Of a stretch of DNA of 64,000 bases, positions 11,101 to 23,710 are shown in pieces. The position numbers were made by a program, and so were the translations under genes. The first letter of the stretch is position 1. The number at the start of each line of letters is the position of its first letter. Source of the DNA: Benincasa hispida (Eukaryota; Streptophyta; Magnoliopsida; Cucurbitales; Cucurbitaceae); the NCBI RefSeq assembly GCF_009727055.1, contig NC_052355.1, positions 8,238,990-8,302,989 on the forward strand, written 5' to 3'. The notes beneath the pieces were generated by a model. It saw only the letters and a program-made list of their open reading frames with translations, did not search any database and was not told the origin of the DNA.

Positions 11101-11834
11101 AAGGGAAAGTTTATCAAAGAGGAGCTGAATCTAGATAAAGTTCATTTCAAGGCAAAGATTTTTTGAGGAAATGTATGAAATTAACTTTGCATGTGGTTGT
11201 AACTACTTTATAAATCTTACATATAAAGGATACTAGCTTTAGATTTAGAATGCACAAATAAAAAAATAAAAAAATAAAAAATTCCAGACACTAATCTATA
11301 CTTTTCTTCCGATCTCTGCAAAAAAGAAATCACTTAGCTCCTCCGTGGATGTAGGCCTCTGTTGCCGAACCACATTAAACCTTAGTGTTTTCTTCTTCTT
11401 CTTCTTCATCTTCATCTCCGAGCTCTGCTCGATCTTCATCTTCTTCATCAGCTTTCTACAGATAAATTGACAGAGTTTCCCTTGTTCAACTCTTTCTCTC
11501 TCGTTCTCTCTCTAATATGAAGATGAACAAAATGAAAGGGTTAGTCACACTGAAAGCAATCAGATAGAGGATAGTGGGTTAGTGAGATCTTGGCCATCAA
11601 TGTATAAGGCTGTATCTGTTTTTCACATGGATTGTGCTTTTAGCCATCAGTTTTTGAAACCAGTGGTTTTCAGCTCGTGGTGTGGATTTCTTTTCTAGTT
11701 TTGGGCCTCAGTGTGTTGTAGACAAGCCCAACAGAACCTTTTCAAAATTTTTCCTATATAAGTTGATTGATGAACAAATATCCCATATGCTAAATACTCA
11801 ATTTGTAAGCTAAGGCATTTTTTTTTTCGAGATC
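11101..11834 (+). other. 3' noncoding and probable LTR start of the same copia copy
   Basis: After the pol stop a purine-rich stretch leads to TGAGGAAATGTATG at 11164, where the 3' LTR would be expected to begin; no partner LTR is present, so the end is unknown. A (CTT)n microsatellite lies at 11391-11420. No gene is seen. Confidence 0.35.
11391..11420 (+). repeat. (CTT)n microsatellite
   Basis: Tandem TCT/CTT triplets with minor interruptions extend into related TTCATC words up to about 11455. Confidence 0.8.
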
Positions 11835-12416
11835 TTTCATATCAAATTATTTCTTAAGATATTGTAGTGCCTTTGAAAGTCTTCAAGAGTTCCAATTATA
11901 TTTAAGTCGTCAATATATAGTTATAATAAAAAAAATATAACTAAGATTTCTTTATAAAAACACACGAACATATTAGATTGTTTTGATATCATTCTTTCAA
12001 CAAATATCCACTCAAGCAATTATACCACATTCGTTCTGATTGTTTCAATATATATAATGACTTCTGTAACTTTATTGAATATAATTCCAGAGAATTTGAT
12101 TTATATGTTTCAGACACCTTAAATCCTTCTAGGATTCTCATATAAATATCATTATTGAGATCCACATAAATAGAGATCAACTAAGTGTTCTGATGTACAA
12201 CAGATATGTGACCAATGCCCAGTCATTCCGCAGCGGAAGCATTTATTTTCAACACTTTTTAAACTCTTATATTGTAGAGCTTTTCCTTTGTGATCAATAT
12301 TTTGTATGGTTATTTTGAAATTTGAATGCTTAGAATGACCACAACAAAAATAGTAATTATTTCTTCCTCTACCACGATCATGACCTCAACCACAACCTCA
12401 ATCACGATTATTAACA
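11835..12416 (-). pseudogene. Copia gag zinc knuckle fused to RT fragment
   Basis: On the - strand, an RGRG-type arginine/glycine-rich gag tail (12420-12360) is followed by a CCHC zinc knuckle, CFRCGMTGHWSHIC, at about 12240-12199, then SEHLVDLYL. The frame then passes directly into reverse transcriptase: VDLNNDIYMRI, SIKLQKSLYILKQSERMWYN, and a YIDD active-site box at about 11925 followed by LNIIGT. Protease and integrase between knuckle and RT are deleted at about 12180. In an intact element gag packages the RNA and RT copies it. The LTR of element G starts at 12417 inside this fragment, so this piece is older than G. Confidence 0.85.
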
Positions 12417-15400
12417 TGAAGGAAATCTAACACGAGGATTTTCATGAGCAACAGAAGGGATCGTTCCAAATTCTAATCCGATTGAACACAAACAATTACA
12501 GTCTTTAAATGGAAACTAACAGGTCATGCATATACAGAAATTACAGCATGCTACCATAGAATCAAGGGATAGAGTATGCGTACTTTGAAGAACCATTCTT
12601 CATGTATCCCTCGAACAATCTACAATGCGTCCACAACAACACTTGAACTCAACGAATAGAAACACTAACAGCATGAACAATGAATACTGAAAGTGTAAAA
12701 CAACATGCAGCAGAAATATCAAGGATCCATAAGCTTTCTATTTCACTAATTTTAGCAAAAACTAAAGCATGCTCTTCTAAAAAGAATGGGTTTTATGAAC
12801 ATACCTTTGATGAACTCTTCAAGATAATGTCTGTTCAGCTGTCGTCTGCCCTTGTTATCAACGTGAACCACCTCAAAGCCTTCCTTACTATGCTCTTGGA
12901 GCTTTAGGCAGAGTTATGGTACTCAAGAATAGCTTGAAGAAGTGAGGAAACCAGAGAAACTCACAGCAGCACAGACAAAGAAGACAACTTCTTCTTCAGA
13001 GAAAATTCTTTCGAAATTCTATTCATTATCCTCTTCTCCCATAACTCCATTCTTCTTTATATAATAGATGAACATGCAAAGTGATGGAGTACATGGCTTG
13101 CAGTTGATGATTGGAGAATCAAGGTCAAGAAGATAATGTATTTTGTGAGAGCACAAAGATGATGGTAATGGGAAATACCCATTTTCCATTTTTGTCCAAT
13201 CATGCAAATGATTTTCATTTTCTTTTTAAAACCAAAAATGATATTAAATCATTTTAATTCAAAATTTGATTTTCATAAATTAATTTCACAAATTAATTTA
13301 AAATAATAATTAATTTAATATCAAATATTAAATTAATTTTTGCACAATAGTCATCTTTATATATTTAAATCATATTTAAACATTTATTATCTTGTTTCGT
13401 TTAATTTGAACGTTCAAATTAATCTCTCAAGCTACCCTAAAGCTTATCCATTTACGAGCTAGTAGGGGGACCTCGCGAACCTATAGATCATGGGCTCCAA
13501 CAATTCGAGATTAATCGGCTAAACTCATTAGTCCGATCTAACCCCTATTCGTTAACTAATGAGATACTTCACTATAGCCCATAGTTGAACTCCCCTCACT
13601 ATAGATATATTATGTCCACTTAATAACCATAATCCGTAAGTCAATTCTTCACAGCTTGTTCGTAATCACAGCTGTCAAAAATATCGTTTTACCCATTTGA
13701 CTACATCTTGTTCCTTAAGTTCCTACTAATCCTCTAATGAACAATTATGATTCATAATCTCTATGAATCAAATCTTTTCTCTATAATGAGAAGGTGGGGC
13801 CTCGATTGTTCAAGACCTGGATTCAATACTTAAGAAAACAACCTATCAGCTAACCCTAAATAAGGTAGGAGTGAATTCCATCTTGCAAGGCTATGTCCCC
13901 AGCTATTCATCCGATCTTATCCCCAAAATGGTATGCTTATTGAACAGTGTTGTTAGACTACTCTCACTGTTTGTAGATCAAAGGATAATCCTGTACAAAC
14001 AGGAGTTCATAGCTAGCTCAGGATTAAGATCGAGTTAACCTAGGTTATATAATAAATGAAATAGTTAGTTTTAACAGTAAACGGTCGTTATAAAGAAAAG
14101 TGATTATTTTCGTGGTCTAATTTATATGCAAACTTATTGCATAGGATGCCTTCACTCTCATGTCTCAACATGAACGATTTGTGGATCACATTGTTTGTAG
14201 CACCTTACAACTTCTTGTAACAACTACAGAGTGGGTCACATCCAATAGTGTTACCAGGATGAGATACCCAATTTCATCCATATACTTATTAGATCATTTA
14301 GGCTATATACTGTCAACTTGATCCTGTTTATGTCACTACATAAAGTTACAACATTCAAACTATAGCCAAGGATGCGTTTATTGGATTTTCATAATAAGAT
14401 GCAAAATCAACAAGTCATTTTTATTGATTAAATAAAAATGTTTAACACGAACTGCAAGTTATAGGACATTCCCAATAGAATACAACCTCCATGAACCCAA
14501 TCGAGTCTAACTCGATTCACTAACTAAGTAAAGATACTACCATAAGTGTTACCTTGGTATTCTCGGTGTGAGAATCAAGGAGTTGTGAGCTTTGTATGAT
14601 CTTGGCTTGAGGAAGAGAGTGGAGGTCTACGATCGAGAAAGTGGGAGATAAGAAGCTAGTCTATTACATAGACAATGTACTCGATCGTTTAGTAAATGAA
14701 GTCTATCGTATAGACTTCGTTACACGATCGTTTACTCTCTGTCAACGCTATCACTTAGTAAAACTTTTTTACTTCATAGCTTTTTCTGTAAGTACTTTTT
14801 GAATGAGGTAACTACTAATTTTGGAAAAAGTTTTTTACCTTTATCTTAAAACTTCAAATAATCTTCCACTCAGTCGGTTATTAGAGAAAAATATATAACC
14901 AACTTATCATATTATCTTTATAACCTATAATTTTAATATTTCATCTCATGAAACATATAAACCATAATTTTTTTTCTATTTTATGGTACTTGATATAAAT
15001 CATATTTATAAATATTCCTCCAATTAATGTATCTAATACATCACCACAGTTATATCATATTAATAAATTTTCGTCTTGTTAATTTGAACACTTTAAACTA
15101 ACCCAAAATCTGATTCTCAACTTGAACCCATTGAGCTACCAAGGGGACCTTATGGACATGTAGCTTGAAACTCCAACGGTACGTGAATAATTGACTAAAT
15201 TTTTTAGTCATGAGATCTACCATTCGTTAACTATCGGGCACTCTACTAAAGACCGACAGCCGCACACTTCTCACTACCGATATATTTCTTTGTCCATATC
15301 AACCAATCAATAGTGCGATAACACTTCACAAATCGCTCGTAAGTATAGTTTGGCCAATTTACCATTTTTCCCTTGTAGTTACATCTAACTCTTTAAGTAC

Positions 15401-16154
15401 GACTGATTCCTCTAATGAACAATAAGTCATAATCCTCTTATGACTGAGTCCTGTCTTCCAAAGAGAGGGTGTGGCCATTATGTTCAAGACCCAGAAAAAG
15501 CCCTTAAGGGAGCAATCTATTTACTTACCCCTACTTTGGGGAAGGAGTGAATTCCGTCTTGTGTAACTGAGTTCCCAACTCCTCAATCAGACAAATCTGC
15601 AAAAAAGGTAGGCTTGTTGAGTTGGCAATCTGACCACTCTCGCCCATACTAATCAAAGGACCGCCCTCATAGGCAGAAGTTCCTAAAACACTCAGGATTA
15701 AGATCATCATCTATGGTTGTTTTAGTGAAGTGTAAGTGTCAATTGTCAACGGTGTTATATAAAGAGACTAATCATCTCGAGGTCCGTTCTTATACAAACT
15801 CTTTGTATAGGACACCCCTGCTCGCATGTCTCCACATGAATGGTCAGGTTCAGACCATCTGTAGCAGTTTACAACACTTGTAAATATCTACAAAGCGGGT
15901 TGTATCCATAGTGTCACTAGGATAAGGTATCTCTCCTTTATCCTTATACTACAGACCATTTAGGTTATTACTTAAGGCATGATCAACTTGTATGTCACAC
16001 ATACATGCTTAAGGTTACATGAAATAACCATAGATCTTAGTTTATTGAATATGAGTATATGCAAATAATATAACTCTTATTTTATTAATAACAATGTGTA
16101 CAAACTGTTTACAAACTACGAGACTTCGAGAGAATTAGGACACCAATCCCAACA
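12417..16154 (-). repeat. 3' LTR of element G, split by a family-A solo LTR
   Basis: The two parts, 12417-12687 and 14478-16154, align end to end with 18630-20102. The junctions are CAACGAATACAGCC in the uninterrupted copy at 18890, against GAATAC-insert-GAATAC here. Combined length is about 1.94 kb. Inside are two CGATCG-rich patches (14640-14740) that match those at 19030-19210. Confidence 0.88.
12688..14477 (-). repeat. Solo LTR of copia family A, TSD GAATAC
   Basis: This 1790-bp segment is absent from the homologous position in the 5' LTR of G. It matches the LTRs of element A (43372-50423 and 54466 onward) in both its GGATCCATAAGC start and its later body. It begins TG at 12688 and ends CCCAATA, a C-to-T change from the family end CCCAACA. 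GAATAC occurs at 12682-12687 and 14478-14483, so the duplication is 5 or 6 bp. A TATA-like TTATATAA lies near 13056 for the - strand. ORFs inside are chance. Confidence 0.88.
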
Positions 16155-16170
16155 ATCTCGCACTTGTCCT
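16155..16170 (-). promoter_or_regulatory. Polypurine tract of element G
   Basis: Read on the - strand, GGACAAGTGCGAGAT lies directly before the LTR start TGTTGGG. This is the copia-type plus-strand priming site; one G of the usual AAGTGGGAGAT is changed. Confidence 0.8.
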
Positions 16171-16316
16171 AATGCCTTGGGAGACTAATGTACAATACAT
16201 GAAAAACTAGTACAATATATAATAAACTAGGACATACTCTATACCCAGTATCATCTCTCACTTGCCCTAGACAAGATGCCGCATGTCCTATAGACCCAGA
16301 CTCTCCAAATGACCCT

Positions 16317-18629
16317 AAAAAACTTTAGCCATTAGAGCCTTTATAAACGGATCAGCAACGTTGTGCTCTGACGCGATCTTCCTTACTATCACATCACCGC
16401 GATGCACAATCTCCCTAATCAAATGATATTTCTGTTCGATATGCTTGCCTCTATGATGACTCCGAGGTTCCTTTGAATTTTCCACAACCCCGCTGTTATC
16501 ACAATAGAGTGTGATCGACAAAGACATATTTAGAACAACTTCCAAATCTGTAAGGAACTTCCTAAGCCAAAGAACCTCTTTAGTTACTTCACAAGTGGCT
16601 ACTTATTAAGCTTTCATAGTGGAGTCCAGGATGCATCCTTGTTTGATGCTTTGCCAAACTACAGCCCCTCCATTCAGAGTGAAGACGGACCCTTATGTCG
16701 ATTTCCGAGAATCTCTATCTTTTTTAAAGTCAGAGTTTGTGTATCTTGTAAGGATCAAACTCTTATCTCCATACATGAGCATGTAGTCCCTCGTTCTCCG
16801 AAGATACTTGAGGATCGTTTTGACCGCCGTTCAATGATCTAATCCTGGATTGGACTGATAATGACTGGCAATCACTATTGCATAGCAAATGTCAGGTCTA
16901 GTATATAACATTGCATACATAAGGCTTCCAACAGCCGAAGCATAGGGAATTCGTCTCATTTCCTCAACCTCTTGAGGTGTCTTAGGATATTGTTCCTTAG
17001 ACAAAATAATTCCATGCCTGAAGGGTAATAAACCCCTCTTCGAATTCTGCATCTTGTACCTGATCAACATTTGGTCAATGTACGATGCCTGTGACAAGGA
17101 CAACCTCTTGTTCTTACAATTCTGAATGATCATGATCCCTAGAACTTACTGCACCTCTCCCAAATCTTTCATTTGGAATTGGGCAGCTAGCCAATTCTTA
17201 ATGTCAGTCAAAAAATCTACATCATTTTCAATGAGTAGGATATCATTCATGTACAGTACCAGGAAAGCTACTGAGCTGTTAAGGATTTTCTTGTAAACAC
17301 AAGGCTCATCAACATTCTGATCAATGCTGAATGATTTGATCACACTGTCAAATCTAATGTTCCACGATCTTGACGCCTGTTTCAGCCCATAAATGGACCT
17401 ATTAAGCTTGCAAACTCTTTGCTCTTGATCTGAAACAATGAATCCCTTTGGTTGAGCCATGTAAATGGTCTCCTCAAGATTACTATTCAGAAAGGCAGTC
17501 TTGATGTCCATTTTCCATATCTCATAATCATAAAATGTGGCTATGGACAGGAGTATTCTGATAGACTTCAACATGACAACAAGTGAGAATGTTTCCTCAT
17601 AGTCCATTCCCTCGACCTGGGTATAACCCTTTGCCACGAGTCTAGTCTTAAAGGTTTACACCTTTACATCTACACCTCATTTTCTCTTGTAGATCCACTT
17701 ACACCCTATAGGTTTTACCCCATCAGGCTGATCCACAAGTTCCCAGACAGAATTAAAGTACATAGACTTCAGTTCCTGATTCATGGTTTTAATCCACTCA
17801 TCTTTGTCAACATCCTCCATTGCTTGCTTATAAGACAATGGATCCTCGACCCCATCATCAGAGATGATGTTTTGGGCTTCAGTCAAACCCATGTAGCATT
17901 CCGGTGGGTTTGCAACCCTCCCACTACATCGAGGTAGTCTAAACTCTTGAGATGGTTGACTAGATGAACTGACTTCAACAACTCTTGTTGATCTATCAGT
18001 CTATTCAACAACTCTTATTGAACTCTCAGTAGTCTCACTAGAAATCCCATGTAAAAAAAGCTTGGTTCGTGGTTTATGATCCCGAATGTGGTCTTCTTCC
18101 AAGAAGTAGCATTTTTCGACACAAATATTTTTTTCTCACTCGGATCATAGAAATATCCACCCCTTGTTTTCTTGGGGTAGCCTACAAAGAGGCAAACTTT
18201 CGAACGCGGTTCCAATTTCTTGGGGTTAGCCACAAGCACGTGGGCCGGACATCCCCAAATTCTGAAGTGGCGTAAACTACCTTTATGGCCTCTCCACAGC
18301 TTGAAAAGTGTTTCAGAAACATTCTTTGAGAGAACGTTTTTCAAAAGGTAACATATAATCTCCACTGCAAATCCCCAAAATGAGTTTTGAAGATGAGCAT
18401 AACTCATCATAGACCGAACCATGTCCATTAGGGTTCTATTTTTCCTTTCTGATACACCATTCTGCTGAGGTGTACCTGGGGCTGAGAGTTGGGACGTGAT
18501 TCCATGTTCTATCACATAGTTTTGGAATTCAAGGTTCATATACTCTCCACCACGATTAGATCTTAATGTTTTTATCTTCTTACCTAACAAGTTTTCAACT
18601 TTAGCCTTATACTCCTTGAACTTGTCAAT
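16317..18629 (-). pseudogene. Copia pol of element G: integrase, RT, RNase H
   Basis: Domains run high-to-low. The integrase core begins abruptly at KFKEYKAKVENLLGKKIKTL and includes RSNRGGEYMN and QQNGVSERKNRTL (catalytic E kept, the D of the first motif deleted). The FRIWGCPAHV and FVGYPKKTRGGYFYDP tail reaches 18015. A degenerate linker follows, then RT: KWIYKRK, AKGYTQVEGMDYEETFS, KMDIKTAFLNSNLEETIYM and YGLKQASRSWN. The active site near 17250 reads YMND instead of YVDD. RT ends near 16831. RNase H follows with stops: NSDF near 16735 (usual DSD), ITLYCDNSG and KHIEQKYHLI, to about 16317. Stops and frame changes lie near 17645, 17140, 16830 and 16600. The missing catalytic aspartate and stops make it inactive. 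Confidence 0.93.
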
Positions 18630-20102
18630 TGATGGAAATCTAACACGAGGATTTTCATGAGCAGCGGAAGGGATCGTTCCAAATTCTAATCCGATTGAAT
18701 ACAAACAATTACAATCTTTAAACGGAAACTAACATGTCATACATATACGTAAATTATAACATGCTACCATAGAATCAAGGGATAAAGTATATGTACCCTT
18801 GAAGAACCATTTTTCAAGTGAGCAATCTACAATGCATCCACAACAACCCTCAAATGCAATGAATAGAAATACCAAAAGCACGATCAACGAATACAGCCTC
18901 CACGAACCCAATCAAGTCCAACTCGATTCACTAACTGAGTAATGACATTACCACAAGAGTTACCTTGGTATTCTCGGTGTGAGAATCTTGGAGTTTTGAG
19001 CTCTGTATGATCTTGCCTTGAGGAATAGACTGAAGGTCTATGATCGAGTAGACGATTGAGAAAGTGGAAGATAAGAAGCTGGTCTATTACATAGACGATG
19101 TGCTCAATCGTTTAGTAAATGAAGCCTATCGCATAGACTTTTCTAATCGATCATGTAGTAACGATCAACTGAATGACTATCCTATAGTCAACTCTACACG
19201 ATTGTTTAGTCTCTATTAACGCTATCACTTAATAAAACTTTTTTACTTGATAGCTTTTTCCGTGAGTACTTTTCGAATGAGGTAACTACTAATTTTGGAA
19301 AAACAATTTTCCTTTTATCTCACAGTTACCATAAAACTTCCAATACCCTCCCACTCAATCGATTATTAGAGAAAAAGAATTAATTATCATATAATTAATT
19401 TATTATAAATAAATAAAATAATGAACTTATCATATTATTTTTATAACCTATAGTTTTAATATTTCATCTCATGAAACATATAAACCATAGTTTTTTTTTT
19501 CTATTTTACGGTATTTGATATAAATCATATTTATATCAATTCCTCCAATTAATGTATCTAATACATCACCACAATTATATCATATATAATTTATTTTCTT
19601 TTTGTTAATTTGAACACTTCAAACTAACCATAAATCTGATTCTCAACTTGAATCCATTGAGCTACTAAGGGGACCTTATGAACCTATAGCTTGGAGCTCT
19701 AACGACACATGAATAACTGACTAAACTCTTTAGTCACGAGATCCACCATTCATTAACTGCTAGGCACTCCACTAAAGACCGATAGCTGTACTCTTTTCAC
19801 TACAAATATATTTATGTGTCCATATCAACCAATCAATAGTGCAATAACCCTTCACAAATCGCTTGTAAGTACAACTAGGCCAATTTATCGTGTTGCCCCT
19901 ATAGTTACATCTATCTCCTTAAGTACCACCGATTCCTCTAATGAACAATAAGTCATAGTCCTACTATGACTGAGTCCTCTATTCCAAAGAGAGGGTGTGA
20001 CCACTATGTTCAAGATCCGGAATCAGCCCTTAAAGAAGCAATCTATCTTACTTACCCCTGCGTCGGGGAAGGAGTGAATTCCGTCTTGTGTAACTGAGTT
20101 CC
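18630..20102 (-). repeat. 5' LTR of element G, truncated by element H
   Basis: It starts TGATGGAAATCTAAC, continues colinearly with the 3' LTR, and stops after GAGTTCC at 20102. There the sequence switches to the LTR of element H; the equivalent point in the 3' LTR is about 15580. The missing ~570 bp do not reappear after H. Confidence 0.85.
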
Positions 20103-22194
20103 TGATGACATGCAGAAATGCATGTAATCTTAGGCCTTTTATTTAGAATAATGAGGGCTGTAAAGCATAATATGCGACAATTATATTAGGAATTCATGAG
20201 CAAATGAGTTTGTAGTGTTCAACATTAAGAATCTCGGCTAACCCATTATTATGCGTTATTATGCGTTCAATTGTCTATTTTTGTAGCTAACGCAGGAAGT
20301 GGACACAAAAGTGGAAGCCGGGCTATCGCATGCAGAAAAACTCTCCATCGAAAATGCAAACGCATATGACCAACACATAGGTGTTGCGGTAATCAACCGC
20401 ATGCGTCCATCGCATAGAAGTTGCGATCGTCAAGCGATTACGATCATCGTGTAGAAGTTGCAGTATCAAGCGAATGCGGTCACTGCTCAACTGCGGCTAC
20501 ACGATAAAGCATAATAGTGGGATCACCGCAAGGTCGGTGGAATGAGCGCATCAACGCATCTCTCAGGAAAATAAAAAAATGATGTTGACATTTCACCTAC
20601 CACGCCGTTAGCAACAGAGATTTAGAAAAGGACTAACGTGTCGCGGATGTTAGAATCACAGCAGTCTATAAATGCTGTCGACGATCCAAGCTCTATATAT
20701 AGAAGCCGCTGAGTAAAATTTAAATTTATCAAGGGTCATCCCTACGATCCAGACTAATGCTTGAGAAGAAAGCTTGAGAGTTGTTCATCTTCTTCTTCCA
20801 TTCCGAGTGACGACCGGAGCCTTTGGCTGGAGCTAGATCTCGAGAGAGTCAGCTCCACCGCCCACCCATGGCACCACTGGTAGCCTTGACACACATCTGC
20901 TGGAAGCAAGACATTGCTTCCAACTGGTCATTTCATTTTTTCTTCTTTCCTTATATTGTATTGTATTACATTTTGGGATTAAAAAATTAATACATTTTGT
21001 GTGTTCAATGCATTTCTATGTTTCCTTCGATTCCATATCCATCTTTCTTTACTTAGCATCATTAACTTTCATTGCATCACTTAGTGAGATTGCTAGAGTA
21101 TCGCTTACTTAGTCATGTGGATTAGAGATATGAAGCATGTAGCAAACCACTGAGAGGTGTGCATTGCGTGAGTGTGTGAGAAAACCTTATTTGCTTAGTG
21201 TGAAGCTGTAGCAACGTCTGTCTATAAGCAGACGCAACACTTGTCTATGAGTAAAGTTAGGAATAACTAATTGCCCGGGAGAGTAAGTGGTTGGTCGCAT
21301 TAAGCAATGTAAGCAAGTATTCACTAGAGATAGGAATAATCTTACATCATCCAAGTTCATGCGGTTACCTTGTCTTATGAGCGTATCATTTATCATTTAG
21401 GCATACTCGAGAGAGTAATATAAAATGCAAATCTGAGACTCAAGAGAGCAGATTGGAACGTATAAGCAAGAATGGGGAACTTAGAGATAAGCTCCATTTG
21501 TTATTACATAGCGTATGCACCCTATGGATAGGATATTGCATGCGTCTAGTAGTAGGATATGGTGGTATACGACCATCTCGCTCATGCGATGAGAGCACGT
21601 GAGCGGGTTATGGAGGTTTAGGCAGGCATAGGCTTCTCGACACTATCGCATATACATTGCATGCATCCTAGAATTAGGCTCAAGTGTGTGTAGCATGATC
21701 ACATAGCTTGCGTTAGCTGAGGTTACTCTTGCGGTGAAGCTCATTGTTGCAGTCAAGACATCTCAACATTTATCTATTTTTCCATCCATTTACTTCCTGT
21801 CAATAGTTGTCGTGTCTCTACCTCTCACGCATATTCTCATTGCGTTGTCTGTTAGTTAGGAGTAGGAGTAGTGTTAGCTTAACAACCCCTCCATCATTCT
21901 TTTATTCAACCACCACATGCACATTACCACATACGTCTAGCAAAAAGTCCCTGAGTTCGACCTCGGATCACCCGAGAAACTTGCGTTCGTGTTATACTTG
22001 GCGTGAGCGTAAGAAAATTTGTGACAGGGACACATGGTCATCGCATACATTCGTTAATTAATAGGTCATTCCAACGTCTGAGCACTGACCTATGATAATC
22101 AACGCATACACTAAGAACATGCATCACATATTATGTTCACTTAATTTTAGTTATCAAGTCCTTGACGATTTGATAATTTAATTTTTCGTCATCA
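20103..22194 (+). repeat. 5' LTR of element H
   Basis: It begins TGATGACATGCAGAAATGC and ends GTCATCA just before the PBS. The first 1.38 kb is repeated at 23711-25101. The LTR contains a TATA box at 20694. Length of about 2.09 kb is in the usual range for Athila-like LTRs. Confidence 0.85.
20694..20701 (+). promoter_or_regulatory. LTR promoter TATA box, element H 5' LTR
   Basis: TATATATA followed by GAAGCCGCTGAG; the same box and context recur at 24312-24319 in the 3' LTR. Likely Pol II start about 30 bp downstream (inference). Confidence 0.6.
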
Positions 22195-22200
22195 AGTTTT

Positions 22201-22218
22201 TGGCGCCATTGCCAGGGA
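22201..22218 (+). promoter_or_regulatory. Primer-binding site, tRNA-Asp type (element H)
   Basis: TGGCGCCATTGCCAGGGA lies six bases after the LTR end. It is complementary to the 3' end of plant tRNA-Asp except for a couple of mismatches, the PBS typical of Athila/Tat elements. Confidence 0.85.
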
Positions 22219-23696
22219 CTTGGCAGCTAATTGTTTGTTGATTTTTGTGTCTCTACAGGTAACCATTTTATCTTGGGAGTATTGTAACTTGTGGGACCAA
22301 GTTGCTAACAATATTGAAGTATAGGTGATGCGCCGAAAGCCAATATTGACCTCAAGGTAGAAGGGCAATCAGTCGCATGAGCTGAAGGTAATTCTAAGCA
22401 CATGATGGCCGCATGCGCGCAATAATTGCCGAAAATTCCAAAGGTCAGGACGAGCTTCTTGACCCAAGCAGTTGAGAGCCATCTCCTACATGGAAGACTC
22501 CTTGTGGTGACAACACTCCAATTTTTCCAGGGACGTCTTCTACTCTATCTTTACCTTGCTTTCTTAGTTTAGTTTATTTTTATTTTTTATTGTTATTTTG
22601 GACATGCAGTTGCTTCCTTGTTTGTGGTGTGTTTTCTCCTTGTAGATGCGAAGAATAATTCTCCTCGATGCGCAGTATAACGTAAATTTTCCTTCCCTCC
22701 TTCAACGCATGGCTTCGATCGAGTGGATTCCAATGCATGATCGTATGCGGTATCTTGCCTAAGGTCCTTCCTTGTTATCCTTTATGCATTATCCTTTTGA
22801 AATTCTCTTTTCCCGATTGCGCTCATTTGTGATGTTTCTATAATGGTATGGATAATTCACCACATCCGTTAACTAAGCATAACAAGGCTCACTTTACTTT
22901 TAATAGTTTTTTCAAGTTTTGAAAGTCAGTTTTATTATGTGCAAACCTTTGCTCAAACGTTTATTACCACCCTGTAAGTTTGTTTTTAGCTTTGCGGTGA
23001 GAACGCTGCCAACCTCTAAGTTTGGGGGTGGCAGCGGTCTCGGGAGAATTGCGTTCATTACATTGCGGTCATACAAAAAAAAAAAAAAAAAACAGAGAGA
23101 GAGAGAAAAAATATATATTTTGAGAATAATAACTCCACTGTCAATGCAATGGGGAAACCCATGTTGATAAGAGTTAAGTTGTGAAAGGCACTCACCCATA
23201 GATGGATGTCCGCATGACACACATAGGGGCAAGCCAAAACGAAAGTGAGTTGCCAGGATCAACGCATACGCGCAACTCCTCTGTCCGACGCAAGCCAAAT
23301 CAAGCAAGACAAGAGTTAGTTGAATATGGAATGCAACCAAAGTTGGATGCCCGCATGACACACGTAGGGGTAAGCCAAAACGAAGAGCATATCCAGGTTC
23401 AATGCCACATTCGAATAAGTCACCACAAATTTTTGAAGTGTTTTGAACGAACGCATTCTCAAAAGCTAAACACAAAGTTGTGGTGAATGAATAAAAAGTT
23501 TTTGAGCAAAGGCTTGCCGGATTTAAATTTAGAAAATATCTTTTGGAAGAATCAGCCAAAGTGGAGGAGGGGATTGCGGCGATGGTTAGAGGTACGAGGA
23601 AATTATATTATGAAAAGCTGGTCATCGCAAAGGAAAGTAAGAAGGTGAGTTTAGAATTTCTTGAGTATAACGCATGCTTAAGGACAAGCATGATTC

Positions 23697-23710
23697 TATG
23701 TTTGGGGGTG
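23697..23710 (+). promoter_or_regulatory. Polypurine tract of element H
   Basis: ATGTTTGGGGGTG immediately precedes the 3' LTR start TGATGACATG. This is the TTTGGGGGTG form usual in Athila-type elements. Confidence 0.8.

Larger units (their letters stand above)
12417..20102 (-). mobile_element. Copia element G, minus strand, nested and truncated
   Basis: Two copies of one LTR bracket a - strand copia pol. The 3' LTR occupies 12417-12687 plus 14478-16154 and is interrupted by a solo LTR. The 5' LTR occupies 18630-20102 and is cut off by element H. The LTR begins TGAAGGAA/TGATGGAA and ends CCCAACA, like the solo LTR at 5103-7070. Gag, protease and the first part of integrase are deleted: integrase sequence runs straight into the 5' LTR near 18625, where only CCA/CAATT-like traces of the tRNA-Met PBS could remain. 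The bases TAACA at 12412-12416 would be its left TSD; the right one is lost. Confidence 0.88.
22195..23710 (+). other. Internal noncoding region of element H
   Basis: No retrotransposon protein is recognised. A 215-codon - strand frame (22912-23559) has no family resemblance and reads across repeats. A second TTTGGGGGTGG polypurine word occurs near 23019. An A-run followed by (GA)n lies at 23078-23107. Two degenerate copies of a block containing GCATGACACAC and AAGCCAAAACG lie at about 23176-23390, and a related block is found in element I. Confidence 0.6.

Noticed and set aside
22912..23559. 215-codon minus-strand frame in element H
   Set aside because: It reads through degenerate repeats and an A-run, has no family pattern, and the element is otherwise noncoding.
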